From Dysidea avara (lineage: Eukaryota; Porifera; Demospongiae; Dictyoceratida; Dysideidae): a stretch of DNA of 64,000 nt. The translations under genes and the position numbers were made by a program. Of this stretch, positions 22,701 to 35,000 are shown piece by piece. Position 1 is the first letter of the stretch; each line of letters begins with the position of its first letter. The stretch covers positions 15,598,780 through 15,662,779 of the forward strand of contig NC_089280.1 of the NCBI RefSeq assembly GCF_963678975.1. The letters run 5' to 3'. The notes beneath the pieces were generated by a model that ran no database searches, was not told where the DNA came from, and saw nothing but the letters and a program-made list of their open reading frames with translations.

Positions 22701-23013
22701 TGTAACATTGTTTGGGCTTCACTGTTGCACTTAACTAAATCAGCAACACTGCATGAGCTTATAATCCTATAGCATCACTGTATGGTGTGTAGACTCATTC
22801 CTACATTAAAAGAAATTCATTTCAAATGTATCAGTATAGAGTGTACAATAACACCTTTAATACACCCAAAGGTGCTTCACTACACCTATTACAATCCAAT
22901 AACATTATAGGCGTAATATAACACCCCTGGGTGTATATGTACACTTTTAAAGGTGTAGGTGTTCCATAAACACCTTTGTCAGGGTGTAACTGAACACCTC
23001 TGTTTTAACAGTG
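19710..23013. mobile_element. 3.3-kb CMC-like transposon with CACTG ends, decayed
   Basis: The left end CACTGTTAAAA (19710-19720) and right end TTTTAACAGTG (23003-23013) are perfect inverted repeats, flanked by the dinucleotide TG on both sides. Both subterminal 150-200 bp carry palindromic ACACCC-GGGTGT motifs, such as AACACCCCTTGGGGTGTT at about 19736, ACACCCCTAGGTGT at about 19864 and ACACCCCTGGGTGT at about 22921. Those are probable transposase-binding sites. CACTG ends with a short duplication suggest the CACTA/Mirage/Chapaev group. The interior has no recognisable transposase; open frames at 21426-21992 and opposite are not convincing. A 146-bp MITE is inserted at 20287. Confidence 0.65.
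20287..20432. mobile_element. 146-bp MITE inside the 3.3-kb element
   Basis: The left end TACTGCACAATACAAAATTT and right end (reversed) TACTGTACGGTGGGAGAAAA share TACTG-AC and an AAAATTTTGG segment. The body repeats TTTGGCGAAT. Like the 7462 element it has TA tips, fitting a Tc1/mariner-type MITE. Confidence 0.5.
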
Positions 23014-23297
23014 TGCCCTCATAAGATAAGTATGAATGGGCGTAGTAGTCAAGGAGTCGCTATCTCTAATTGCTTTATAGTCTTACCAGTTTTAGTTTTG
23101 GGCGAGGTAATCATGTGAACAAAGGAAAAAGCTACAACCAAAAGCACTACATGGAAAACAAAGCCAGAGAAAATAGCTGGAAAAAGAAAAGGAAAAATAA
23201 GGCACTTATATGGCCACTACATAAGAGGTTTGCTGATTAAAAAAGGACATAGATACTTTACACTGCTGGAATTGTACTGCTTTCATTACTATGATTA

Positions 23298-23734
23298 CAA
23301 TGGCAGATCCAGGATGGGGCATTTGGGGCAAATCCCCCCCCCCCCCCCCACCTTAATTGTGGAGCTAGGAGCCAGCCATGCTCCTGATTAAAATAGCTAC
23401 TAAACTTTATGTCAGGACAGATCAGTTTATAAACTCATGAAAATACGCACATTTTACTAGCATTTATTACAAATTCACCTGAAACCAAAGCAAACCTATA
23501 GCTGTAAAATAGTCACCCAGCACCTTCGTGCATACTAAGCGCCTCTAAAATAATTATCGTGTTGTTATTTGAGACATTCAGAGCCTTTTAAACAGCTTTC
23601 AAGACTTCACAACCATCTGAAAAAGGTCAAAATAGCAAAAATACACCACTAAGATTATTTGCTGCCTCAAAAATGCATCACTGAACTAGAGAATATGACA
23701 CTCCCCTCTTACCCTGTTTGCAGATCCGCCCCTG
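23298..23734. mobile_element. MITE with GATTA target duplication
   Basis: The 437-bp element has ends CAATGGCAGATCCAGG and GCAGATCCGCCCCTG and is flanked by GATTA at 23293-23297 and 23735-23739. A poly-C run lies near the left end (about 23332-23350). Same end family as 28207 and 40984. No coding sequence. Confidence 0.8.
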
Positions 23735-23739
23735 GATTA

Positions 23740-25570
23740 AAAGTTTTAAGGTTAACTACATATCTGCAACATATCAACAGGCTGTGGTCATTACAGCAGT
23801 ATATACACTAAGGTGAGGTGGCATTGGTTGGGAAAATGTAGTATCTCCTAGCAACCAAATGACAGTTATTGTTAGCGCTACAAACAAACATGCACACATT
23901 GACCTTTATGGTACCACTATTGGTTTTGCAAGGACATTTGTGTCTGCCTATACTCATTATGGGCAGACATTGTGCTATTTGTGCTGATTTTGTATGTTGA
24001 CTAACTGTTAATTTAAGGCTAACTATAATGAAGGCTAACTATTGGCTAACTATTGGCTAACTATAATGAATAAAATCACCCTAACAAATGGTTTCACAGT
24101 TGTATCTTACCATTCTGGACCTATACAAAAAGATTTGATGTCATATCAAGCAGTTGCAGAAGTTATAGCATTCAAAATAATAATTATTTGTTCTCAATTA
24201 GCACATTTTTAAGGCACAGGAGGAGCAATTTTGGATCATTGTGTGGCAGAGAGGAGTAATTTCTAAAGGTTGAAATACTTTTTAATAAACCTAGTTTCAG
24301 ACTTAAAATTACAATAGTTCTTTTCTAGAAACCAGTGACGACCTCCCCCCCTAGAAATGCATCTGTAGTTGTGCATAGTTCCATCAGTTTCTGATGTTTA
24401 TATCATTACGTATATAATACATTTTGCATAATGCACTTCAATGAAGTCATAAAGTGAATTAAGTACTAGTCAGCTAGCTACCTTAATTAAGTAATTATGA
24501 ACTGCAGTTTGCCATTAATTGAAAAATAGTGACCCAGTACTTAATTTTCATGTATAGCTACATATTTAGCCTTAGTTATGTTAAAGATTATGGATAATTA
24601 TGAACACAAATTCTAGAGACAGCAACAATGGAAGTGAACTCATCAATTCTTTAGTATGTGCATTTGTCTGTCAATCTCTAATCTGTCACTGAAGTCAATA
24701 AAGTTCAAACAAAACATTAATTTTCATTGCTGCCCAAGATAGCTACATATTGTAACCTGTTGCACACAATATAATTAAAAGCATTATGCTTGTAGGCATG
24801 AAAACTGTTCAGGAAAATTTTCTGTGTGCCTGCGCATGCGTGTGTGTGTGAACTTTTGCACTAATAAAAAATGTCTTACATTGGATAGTGAGGTACATTT
24901 TCTGAGTTAATACCAATTGTTGGTGCTAATTAATGTGTGGGACAAATTTTATTCAATAATGTGAAAACTTCGTAAAATAATAATGTACAGTTAGCTAATT
25001 AGCATATAATAATAGTTTTGTAGTGCAGGCTTGAATGAGATTTTATTTTACATAGCTACGTAATACAGTGTATAATGCAGCAGAGTAATGTAACTGACTG
25101 TACATTTAATGTTGAAATTTCATGTATCCTTCATCTTAAACTAGCCTATTGTGCAACGCTCATGAGTTCATATTTAGTGCATCAGTTAATGAGTCTAAAT
25201 GTTTTAAATTTTAGTTCACACGTTTTATTAGGCCAATCACATGACCATCCTCCTCCACCTGTTTAACAATCACTTTTTACCATAACTAGTTAGATTATGT
25301 GTCATATACATGTACAATACATCCTGATTACATTCTAAACTATGTGGCTTATGCCTAGAAGAAAGTGTGGACCTTAATTAATAATTATTATTGTGATGTG
25401 TATTACCATCTCCCTTATTTGGTGATGGGTCAGCCTCATCTTAATCTCCACATAGCTATAGTCACTTGCTTTTAATTCATTTGTCAGTGTGCATCAACAT
25501 TTATGTAAAGCACAGTAGCTAGGACACAAAAAGTCTAATTAGCCCCACATTGCTATAAATAGTAACATTA
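23740..25570. other. No gene seen
   Basis: About 1.8 kb of AT-rich DNA. It holds short tandem GGCTAACTAT units at about 24020-24065 and a short TG run with CGCATGCG at about 24830-24850. No open frame or splice pattern with protein-like content. Confidence 0.5.
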
Positions 25571-25800
25571 CACTGTAAAAATTTAGTAGTGAATTGCTCT
25601 GCCACAATACTCACTACTTTTAAGTAGTGACGTTCACTAGTTTTTGTAGTGAACATCACTACTTGGTGGTCAATGTAGTGACGTTCACTACAAAATTAGT
25701 AGTGAACGTCACTACACAAAAATAGTGAGTATTGTGGCAGACATTAGTAGTGACGTTCACTACATTTAGTAGTGACGTTCACTAGTTTGTTTTTACTGTG
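25571..25800. mobile_element. 230-bp MITE made of TAGTGACGTTCACTA motifs
   Basis: The left end CACTGTAAAAA and right end TTTTTACTGTG are inverted (one mismatch) with TA flanks. The interior carries about six copies, in both orientations, of the palindrome TAGTGACGTTCACTA, and a CCACAATACTCACTA / TAGTGAGTATTGTGG inverted pair. The CACTG start matches the larger element at 19710, so both could be served by related transposases. No coding capacity. Confidence 0.7.
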
Positions 25801-26554
25801 TATATCCCGGTTTAACTTATTATTGAAACCATGTAACTTGCATTCTTAAAGGGTGACCTTAAACCTTTGTGATGTACTCTGCCCTTACTAGGGTCTAGAG
25901 TACACTTGGCTTAAACATATAGACTTTTAAGGCACATATGTATTTTGTACTTCAAGTAAAAGTTTAAGAGTACACATGCCCACTCTTTGCAAAACCAATG
26001 CTAGTTCCATGACTTCAAGTATAGTCATTCCACTGATTAGATCATTCACATTACATTTACAAGGCAATATCCAAAAGATAATATCATAGATTTCTAAAGT
26101 TAGTTTGAGTTTTGTCCTTTATATGTACAGTCTGCACTAAAGTGTATATGTAGGGCATTGTTTTGTCCCCTTATGGTATAATTTCAATGTAGTGTGTAAC
26201 TGTGTATGCATATATATCAGATTTAGTACATGTGCAGCTCTTACATGCACATTAACTCTTACATGCCAAGTTTGGTAGACACACACTATGTGTGATTAGG
26301 TTACCAACCTTGTGTGCATGTAAAGTGGCTTCTACCCATGGTCATGGGAAGCTGCTAATGGTTCTATCAATTGAAATGTATACACTGCATCTTTTATATG
26401 CTTGTAGTAAATGACTGGGAAATGGCATGTGATCAAATGCACTGTGTATTGCATGCATATATATTTACTGAGTTTGAGCAAGCTAAAAATAATACCATTT
26501 GGAAAAATTATATTATATGGCTTCTAAACTACACTACTTCCTGTTGACTGCGAC

Positions 26555-26642
26555 AATAAAAGAGGCTAGCAGACACTGCAGTTGTGTACTTTGCTGAATA
26601 GAACATCGTGTGAATGTGTAACTTCATTAGTTTGTGTTGAGA
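26555..26642 (+). promoter_or_regulatory. Conserved proximal promoter of Calx-beta gene 1
   Basis: A TATA-like CAATAAAAGAGG about 85 bp before the ATG, followed by TAGCAGACACTGCAG. Both are conserved in the downstream paralogue at about 31997-32030, at a similar distance from its ATG. Core-promoter identity is inferred from position and conservation only. Confidence 0.4.
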
Positions 26643-29600
26643 ATGAAGTTTATCATAGCTGTGTGTGCTGTTGCTATCATTTTATGTCAGACTTCTAATA
26701 CTGATGGTAATGGTGTCGCTACGTAGCTACATAGTTCTACTAGTTGCGTATGCTTAATTGTATTAAGGTGTCTTTTATTCATGATGAGTTCTACAGTGCT
26801 AAACCCCACAGAGTTTGGGAAAGTAGAAACAAAGGCTGCATGACTGTTGTCTAATCTGAGTGGCTTTGACCCAATAACAATTAAGTTTGGTCTCAATGGT
26901 CAAACCTACATTGTGGTATGTATGGACTTGATTGCAACTGACCAAATGAATGAAAATTTCAAGCTGTTTTTTTTTTGTCAGTGGGAAAGAAAAACCTTTA
27001 ATGATCCCTATTATTGTACAAGTGTGCACTTGATGATACTAATTGTACAAGTTATTATTTGTTTCCTCCTCTCAACTATATAGCTATTACAGTTAGTTTC
27101 CAGCAGTCCTCATACTCTTTGGTTGAAGATGCAGTTAGTTTTAGTATTTTGTTAGATCTAAGTGTACCACTGTCTAATGACTTCACTGTGACTGTCATCA
27201 GTTCAGATATCACTGCTACTGCTAATGGTACGTAATATAACTACTGATAAAAAGCAAAAAAATATGATAAAACTACATACTGTGCATACACATTAGGTCA
27301 CTATATTTTGTTAAATCATGTTTGCCCTCAGGATGTTACAAAAAAAGTGTTGATATATAGATAGGTTATTACAATTATCCTTTGCCAATATGAATATACT
27401 CACTTTAGTTAGTTTGGTTTCCTAATAAACAATACCCTCTGCCATACTGATGTTAAGTCTTGTACATAAGTGATTCTGAACTACTGCAGTAAAGAGATAC
27501 ATTTGGCTGGTGAGCAACATGACAAAATTGTGCCAAATAAGGTAGTAATAGCAAAAATACAATTGTGACTCAGTAACATGGAACGAGAAATACTTTTATA
27601 GTTTATAGATTTAAATGAATTTAGCAAGTAAACAACACTGCAGTTATGGTTTACAAACACACACAATTCATTGCAAGACTCAAGTAAAACAGTACTCATG
27701 TATGTGTATGATGTTTCTAGATGATTATTTTCCTGGACCATTTGGGATCACATTTTCACCAGGGCAAACCAGACAGTCATTGTTTACTTTCATAGAAGAC
27801 GACATTATATTGGAGTCCGATGAAGTTTTCAGTTATTCGATTGACTCTTCTTCTTTCCCAAATGGTGTTACCACTGGCAACTTTGCCACGATCAATATAA
27901 CAATCTTGGATGATGAATGTAAGTAATTGTAGGCTATAATCTACAATTATTTTAACAATCGATTCAGTTGTTGTATGCATGCAGGTGTGTATGAATGTAT
28001 AAAGTATGTACACTGCAACATAAACAGGTTGACAGAAAAATTGCCCTAGAATCTGTACAGGGGGCACAAATTACTTTAGTGAAACAAAGTTATGAATATT
28101 AGTTGAGAGAAACTTGTTAGTATTGTATCATTTTTTCTATGTCCACTCTAACAATAGTGTATACGTATAGTTCTATGCTACTTTGTTAACTTCATATCTG
28201 CTTCACCAGGGGCGGATCCATACTTTATAAAAAAAGAGGCTCCATTTTGGAACATGGTAATTAGTTGTATAGCTTCAGTATAGGTGCTGAGTAGTAATGA
28301 ATAATCATCCTCCTGCAGTGTTTCACTGTGAAATCTTACTATAAGATGCTGGGTAGTAATTTCATGTGATTTACAGTAAAGAGAAATAATATGAGTGGTT
28401 TGCTACTATAAGTGTTTCCTATATAGACTGCATGATAAGCTGAAATTTAAAGAAAGCTTGTCAGCAGCTAATAAAGTAAAATTAAAGCTCTTCCAAAACA
28501 GGGTTCACCCCAGGTACTGGATCTGCCTCTGTTCACATCTCCCTGTATATACACATTCTTTCTCTTAGTTTAGTTACCAATTTTTGAACTTTAACCTCAG
28601 ATTGATTCATTAAATGTATCAAACCTACAAATATTAGCTATAGGTATAATACATTGTATTAACTATATAGTAGTGCTGTATTTGTTTATCATGTAGCTAC
28701 GACTGTGAGGTTCAGTCAGTCAAGGTTTAATGTCACTGAAAACAGAGGACCAGCGCAAGCTATGTTAGTCTCAGATGAACCATATTCCAATGAAGTTGTG
28801 ATAAATGTCATTGCTAGTGCAAATACTGCTCATGCCAATGGTAAACAATGTGCCTAAAAATGTAAAAGTTGTATAGGAGACTTAGTTTATAAAACTTAAA
28901 ATTACACTTTTAATTTAGACAATTTAATGGATGCACTTGACCAGATCTGTATTACATTGTATGACAAGCTGTTGTGAAGGAAAGTGAGGATGATGCTTTT
29001 TAAATGGGTTGTTTCATCTCGCTTGTTTCTTAGTTTTACACATAATCCTTATATATATACTCAAATTCCTATTTTTCTTTGTACTTGTAAAGTAGAAAAA
29101 AATTGGCGTACATCTTAAAATTTCTTTACATGCCGGATTATTGTCTTATTTCTAGATGATTTTATAGCTGGAACATACAGTGCCACCTTTCTGCCTGGAG
29201 TAAACACTGCTTTATTTGAAATTAGCATAACAAATGATGATGACTTTGAATCTACTGAAGAATTCACTGTTTCCATTGACACACATCCCGCATTTATACC
29301 TAGTGGTGTACTGATTGGTGACCCATCACAAGCTATTGTAGAAATATTGGATGATGATGGTGAGCAAATTTAGATTTGTCATACTTTTGTATATGCATGC
29401 CACTCCAAGTCACCAAAGTCACATTCAGGCTATAAATGGTTTGTACAGTTACAGTAGTATAAGGTATACAAACTACAATACAGCAACCAAACATGCCTAT
29501 ACATGAATGATAAGCAACTAAATCTTTTGTTTCTCAGACTGAAACTAGTTGAAAAGTGGGTCGGTAGGTAGGTATAAATAAAATAATAATAGGTGCAGGG

Positions 29601-30850
29601 TAATAATTTTTAAAACTGAAGTTATGGCAACACGTATAACTACGATGTTTGATAATGACTAGTACATTTAAATGACCAAGCGTCCATCCATAGTCTGCTT
29701 TTACAACTCTTCTTGTAATAACCAAGCTCACCCCAAGCATAGCAGATATGGATGGCCAATAATACATCTACACCACAAGCTCATGTGATTAAACACGTGA
29801 TCTTTAAAAATGAACAAAAATATTTCATTTACAAATTTTATGGGTCAGTCGGGTCCGAGGAACAAGAAATTTAGTTGAAGTGGCCTAAGTAGAATTTGTA
29901 TTATTATGTTATAAGACCATTAAATTACTGTTATAATTCTGCATGCATTGCTGGTAGCTACACAGAAAAACAATATTATACCTTGGCTAGCTTTATACCA
30001 TGTAACAACATACTAGTGGCAAGTTAAACTTAAAGCAGAAACACGCAAATGTCTTTTTTAGGTGGCCAAACCATTAAAAATGATCCTCATTTCTTCATAC
30101 CACTACCTAATGGAGAAAACTTGTGCTATAGTGTGCAAGGACAACCCGACTTTATGTTCAGTTTGATCAAAGACAAGTATGTACAGTTGAATGCTCAGTT
30201 TGTGCTGCCTGCCAGTGATGAGAGCCACACAATTGCCAATGTCTCTACATTTCTTGGTGATCTTGGGCTATTATTAAGATGTCCAGATACTGGTATTACT
30301 ACAGCTATCCAAGTGTCTGCAAGAGATCACAGTATCAAAGTGGAAAATGAACATGTTGTTGTTGGGAACAAACCAGTTACAGTAACAATTTCTAACACAT
30401 CTGTTACTGCTACTGTGTATGCTGATGTGCAAGACAAATTGAAAGATGAATCTGCTTGGCTTTACATCAACTCAGTCATTGGATTTGGAATGAAAGTAAG
30501 ATTCTATAAGAAACATTTAGACATGATGATTACCAAAAGTGATGGATTAACTGGTGAAGCAGATGGATTGATAGGTAAGTGTATGTGGTCATGTATTCAT
30601 ACAAATGGGGTATTGTACTTGTCCATCAACAGGACAATTTATGAAGAAAATAATTGAAATTGATGAAAACTACAAAATAATGAAGATAGCAAATCACAAG
30701 CCAATAGCAGTAGTGAAGGGTCCAGCGTGGCACTTCTTAGGAACTGATGACCAGTGTTGGTATGGAGTATCCACTGATAACCAGGGGACTGGAGTGATAG
30801 AAGGCACTTATTTAGATTATGTGGTAGAAGATCTCCTTCCAGGGTTTTGA
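26643..30850 (+). CDS. Secreted protein, 2 x Calx-beta plus ITIH_C-like domain (gene 1)
   Basis: Seven exons: 26643-26706, 27084-27227, 27721-27918, 28697-28840, 29156-29359, 30062-30574 and 30633-30850, giving 494 residues. All six introns are GT-AG and in phase 1. Exon 1 is a signal peptide (MKFIIAVCAVAIILC). Exons 2-3 and exons 4-5 each make one Calx-beta domain at residues 22-135 and 136-251, with the GQTRQSLFTFIEDD / LESDEVF and acidic ILDDE ends of this calcium-binding beta-sandwich. Exons 6-7 (252-494) resemble the inter-alpha-trypsin inhibitor heavy-chain C-terminal domain: NDPHFFIPLPNGENLCYSVQ, GQP, LIGQF, and a final CWYG...GVIEGTYLDYVVEDL. Calx-beta modules form the core of sponge aggregation factors; ITIH C-regions join extracellular matrix. 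An extracellular matrix or recognition role is inferred. No transmembrane segment follows. AATAAA lies at about 31221. Intron 5 is about 390 bp longer than in gene 2. Confidence 0.9.
28207..28531. mobile_element. MITE in intron 3 of Calx-beta gene 1
   Basis: The 325-bp element has ends CAGGGGCGGATCCA and TGGATCTGCCTCTG, with TTCAC duplicated at 28202-28206 and 28532-28536. A degraded copy lies at the same intron position in gene 2 (about 34285-34680, sharing the right flank TTCACATC), so it inserted before the gene duplication. Confidence 0.8.
29514..29890. repeat. Insertion specific to gene 1 intron 5
   Basis: About 380 bp between CATGAATGA and the AGTAGAATTTGTAT segment is absent from the matching intron of gene 2. 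It begins near GGGTCGGTAGGTAGGT and ends near GGGTCAGTCGGGTCC. Its class is not recognised; no clear inverted ends. Confidence 0.4.
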
Positions 30851-31996
30851 CATGACTGAAAGTATTGCATTGCCTTTCTTAATTGTATAATTTTTGCATC
30901 TCCATATTCATAATGTACAATGTTAGTACAGCAGTTTTCTACAGTGGATTTTGCATTGGATTCTACTTTGGATTTTGCATTGTATGTATTTTATTACTTG
31001 ACTTTAAAGCTGTGGCCAGTTTTAAAACTGCAGGTGGTTGGCTGGTTTTAAATGGGAAATGCATACGTCCATAAAATCTCTAAACACTTAGTTAACTAGT
31101 TGGCATGCAGTTGCAATGAAGCTATTCCAGATAATGCATGCAGACAATGTAGTTGTCAACAATACAACAATGGAGGAAGATTTGAGGAACACATTAAGAA
31201 GTTTAATTTGATGAGAGAAATAAATTAAATGTACGTAGCTAATTAAACAAGTTTGTATCTGAGCTGCTTTATGCAGTACTATCGTACTGTATGATACTTA
31301 TGTGTTGTACATCTTAACTTTTTTACAATTTACTACAGAGATTTAGAGCAGTGGCTGAACAGATCTCAAACCTTTGTAAAGGTATACATGTACTCTGCTC
31401 TTACTAGAGTTTAGAGTACACTTGCTTAAACACATAGCTAGACTTTTAAGGCACATGTATTTTGTAAAATTTTAGAGTACACATGCCCACTCTTTGTAAA
31501 AGAATGCTAGTTCTATGGTTTCAGTAAGAATGTAAGATCATTCCACTGATTAAATCATCCACATTGTATTTGCAAGGAACAAATGGATTGAAGTTAGTTT
31601 GAGGTTTGTCCTTTATATGCTGAAGTGTATAATGTAGGGCATTGTTTTGATCACCCTTATGGTGATATTTCAATGTCATGTGTGTATGCATATAATGTAT
31701 ATCAGATTCATGTAGTACATGTGCAGCTCTTTACATGCACATTAGCACCAAGTTTGGTAGACACACTATAATGTGATTAGGTTACCAATCTTGTGTGCAT
31801 GTAAAATGGCTTCTATCCATGGCCTGCTAATGGTTCTACTAATTGAAATGTAAACTTGTATACATATACATTTACTGGATGAACAAGCTAAAAATAATAT
31901 TTTAAAAACCATTGAGAAAAATGTTTTGTATGGCTTCGTTTTGTATGTCTTCGTTTTGTATGGCTTCTAAGCTATACTACTTCCTGTTGACTGTCA

Positions 31997-32077
31997 CAAT
32001 AAAAGAGGTTAGCAGACACTGCAGGTGCACTTTGCTGAGCACAGAACACTGTGTAACTTCATTAGGTTGTGTTGAGA
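31997..32077 (+). promoter_or_regulatory. Conserved proximal promoter of Calx-beta gene 2
   Basis: CAATAAAAGAGG followed by TTAGCAGACACTGCAG, matching the block before gene 1 with few changes and ending about 80 bp before the ATG. Confidence 0.4.
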
Positions 32078-35000
32078 ATGAAGTTTATCATAACTCTGTG
32101 TGCTGTTGCTATCATTTTATGTCAGACTTCTAATACAGATGGTAATGGTGTAGTTAATTATGTGCATAGTTATAGTCTAGTTAAATAAGATGTTTAGTTC
32201 TTTCTCTTATTCAGGATGAGCTCTAGACAGAGATGGGGTAACGCGTTACGTAATATATATTACAATTCACGATTCTGAGTAATAACGCGTTACTTTTGGA
32301 AATGCAGTAATATAACTTTAAGTTACTTTTGGAAACTATAATTCGTTACTAGTAACGAAAGAAGTTATATTATTACGTAACGAGTAGCTGGAAGCGAAAA
32401 GTAACGAGTAACTCTACAGCGATGTAACGAGTAACTCTACAGCGATGTAACGAGTAACTCTACAGCGATGTAACGAGTGATACTACGAGTAAAGATGAAC
32501 AAGTAACGCATTATAAATGGATTTTACTGCCAATTATCCATTCCACTATTAATTAATCACCATAATCCATTAACCTTTCTTTTATAATGGTGCTCAGGTG
32601 TTGCACGTACACGTGACTGATGTGCATCACGTGACTGCACGTGGTTTATATGTTAACTTTAACTTAGCTGTCTTGTAACTTAGCATTAGTAACTTAATAT
32701 TTGTAGCTAATATTATTAAGTTAGTAACTTAATATGTAATATTATTAAGTTACTCTTTATTCTAAGTAATATGTAACTGTAATATATTATACTGATATAA
32801 AAGTAATATGTAATAGCGATGTAATACTTTCATGAAGTAACTTCCCCAACTCTGGCTCTAGAGTAGGTAAACCCCACAGAGTTTGGGAAACCAGAATATC
32901 AGATTGACGGCTGGCTGCATGACTGTCATCTTATCTGGCCCAATAACAACCTTGGTCTCAAAGGTCTTACCTACATTGTGGCATGATTTCACCTGCCCAA
33001 TCCCAGTGTTGAATGAAAATTTGAAGTTTTTTTTGTCAGTGGGAAACAGAAACCTTTGGTGATCCCTATTATTGCACAAGTGTGTACTTACTTAATGATT
33101 ATACAAGTTATACTATTTGTTTTTCTCCTCTTGACTATGTAGCTGCTACAGTTAGTTTCCAGCAGTCCTCATACTCTTTGACTGAAGCTGGAGCTCGTTT
33201 TGGTATTTCATTAGATCTAAGTGAACCACTGTCTACTGAGCTCACAGTGACTGTCATCAGTTCAGATATCACTGCTACTGCTAATGGTACGTAATAAATG
33301 CTGATAAAAAGAAAAAAATATGATAAAACTATATATTGTGCATACACATTAGGCCACTATATTTTGTAAAATCATGTTTGCCATCAGGATTTGCAAAAAA
33401 AATAAATAAAAAAATTGTGTTGGTATATAGATGGGCTGTTACAATTATCCTTTGCCAATATAAATATGCTCACTTTAGTTAGTTTGGTTGCCTAATAAAC
33501 AATACCTTCTACCAAACTGATGTTAAGTTTTGTGCATAAGTGTTTCTGAACTATAGTTGTTTATTGCAGTAAAGAGATGCATTTGGCTGGTGAGCAACTT
33601 GACCAAATAATTGCACCAAAAAAGGTTATGATTCAGTAACATGGAAGGAGAAATACTTTTCATAGCCTTTAGTTTTAAATGAATTTAGCAAGTAAAAAAA
33701 ATATACTTCAATTATGGTTGTACAAACACACACAATTCATTGCAAGACTTATGCATGTGTATGATGTTTCTAGATGATTATGTTCCTGGACCATATAGCA
33801 TCACATTTACACCAGGGCAAACCAGACAGTCACTGTTGTTTAACATAGAAGAAGACAATATATTGGAGTCCGATGAAGTTTTTAGTTTTTCGATTGACTC
33901 TTCTTCTTTGCCAAATGGCGCTACCACTGGCAACTTTGCCACAACCAATATAACAATCTTGGATGATGAATGTAAGTACTTAATTGTAGGTGTAATCAAA
34001 CATTTACAACATATTTTGGCAATCAGTTGTTATATGCATGCACATGTGTATAAGTATGTATACCAACATACGTACATAAACAAGTTGACAGAAACATTGC
34101 CCTAGAATCTGTGCGCTGGGAACAAATCACTTTGCAAGGCATTAGTAAAATGAAGTTATGAATGTTAGTTGAGAAAAACTTGGGCATCCATTTTTCCATG
34201 TGACCATGTCCTCTCTAATAATAGTGTATATATATGTATAGTTCTATGCTACATTGTTTATAAAATTTTTTACTTCATATCTGCTTTGGATCCAGACTTT
34301 TAAAAAGGGGCTCCATTCTGGAACATGCATTGCAAATAGTTGTATAGCTTAAGTGTACGTAGTTACTGAGTAGTAATAAATAATCACTTTCCAGCAATGT
34401 TTCACTGTGAAATCTTATTAGATGTTGGGTAGTAATTTCATGTGATTTACAGTAAAGAGAAGTAATATGAGTTGTTTGCTACTATAAGTGTTTTCTTGAC
34501 TGATAAGCTGAATTGGTTTACTTTTTAAAGAAAACTTGTTAGCAGCTCATAAAGTAATATTGAGACTCTTCCTAAAAGGGGGTTCACCCCAGGAATTCCC
34601 CCATCCCCTTTTGGAAGAGCCTTAATATTACTTTATGAAAATCATGGAACCCTTTAAACCTTTCCCTGGAACTGCACCTGTTCACATCCTCCTGTATATA
34701 CATTCTTTCTCTTAGTTGAGTTACAGATTGATTCATTCATTAATGTATCAGACCTACAAATATTAGCTATAGGTATACATGGTATTAATTAGTAACGTAT
34801 TTGTTTATCATGTAGCTACGACTGTGAGGTTCAGTCAGACAAGATTTAGTGTCACTGAAAACAGAGGACCAGCACAAGCTACATTAGTCTCAGATGAACC
34901 ATTTTCCAATGAAGTTGTGATAAATGTCATTGCTAGTGCAAATACTGCTTATGCCAATGGTAAACAATTGTGCATAAAAATGTAAAAGTTATATAGGAGA

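Larger units (their letters stand above)
25851..31230 (+). repeat. Tandem gene-duplication unit 1
   Basis: This unit, including flanks, aligns colinearly with 31365-38095. Shared upstream blocks include ACTTTTAAGGCACAT, AGTACACATGCCCACTCTTTG and TGTAGGGCATTGTTTTG. Shared downstream blocks include AGGAACACATTAAGAAGTTT. The duplication therefore copied the whole gene with its promoter. Confidence 0.85.
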
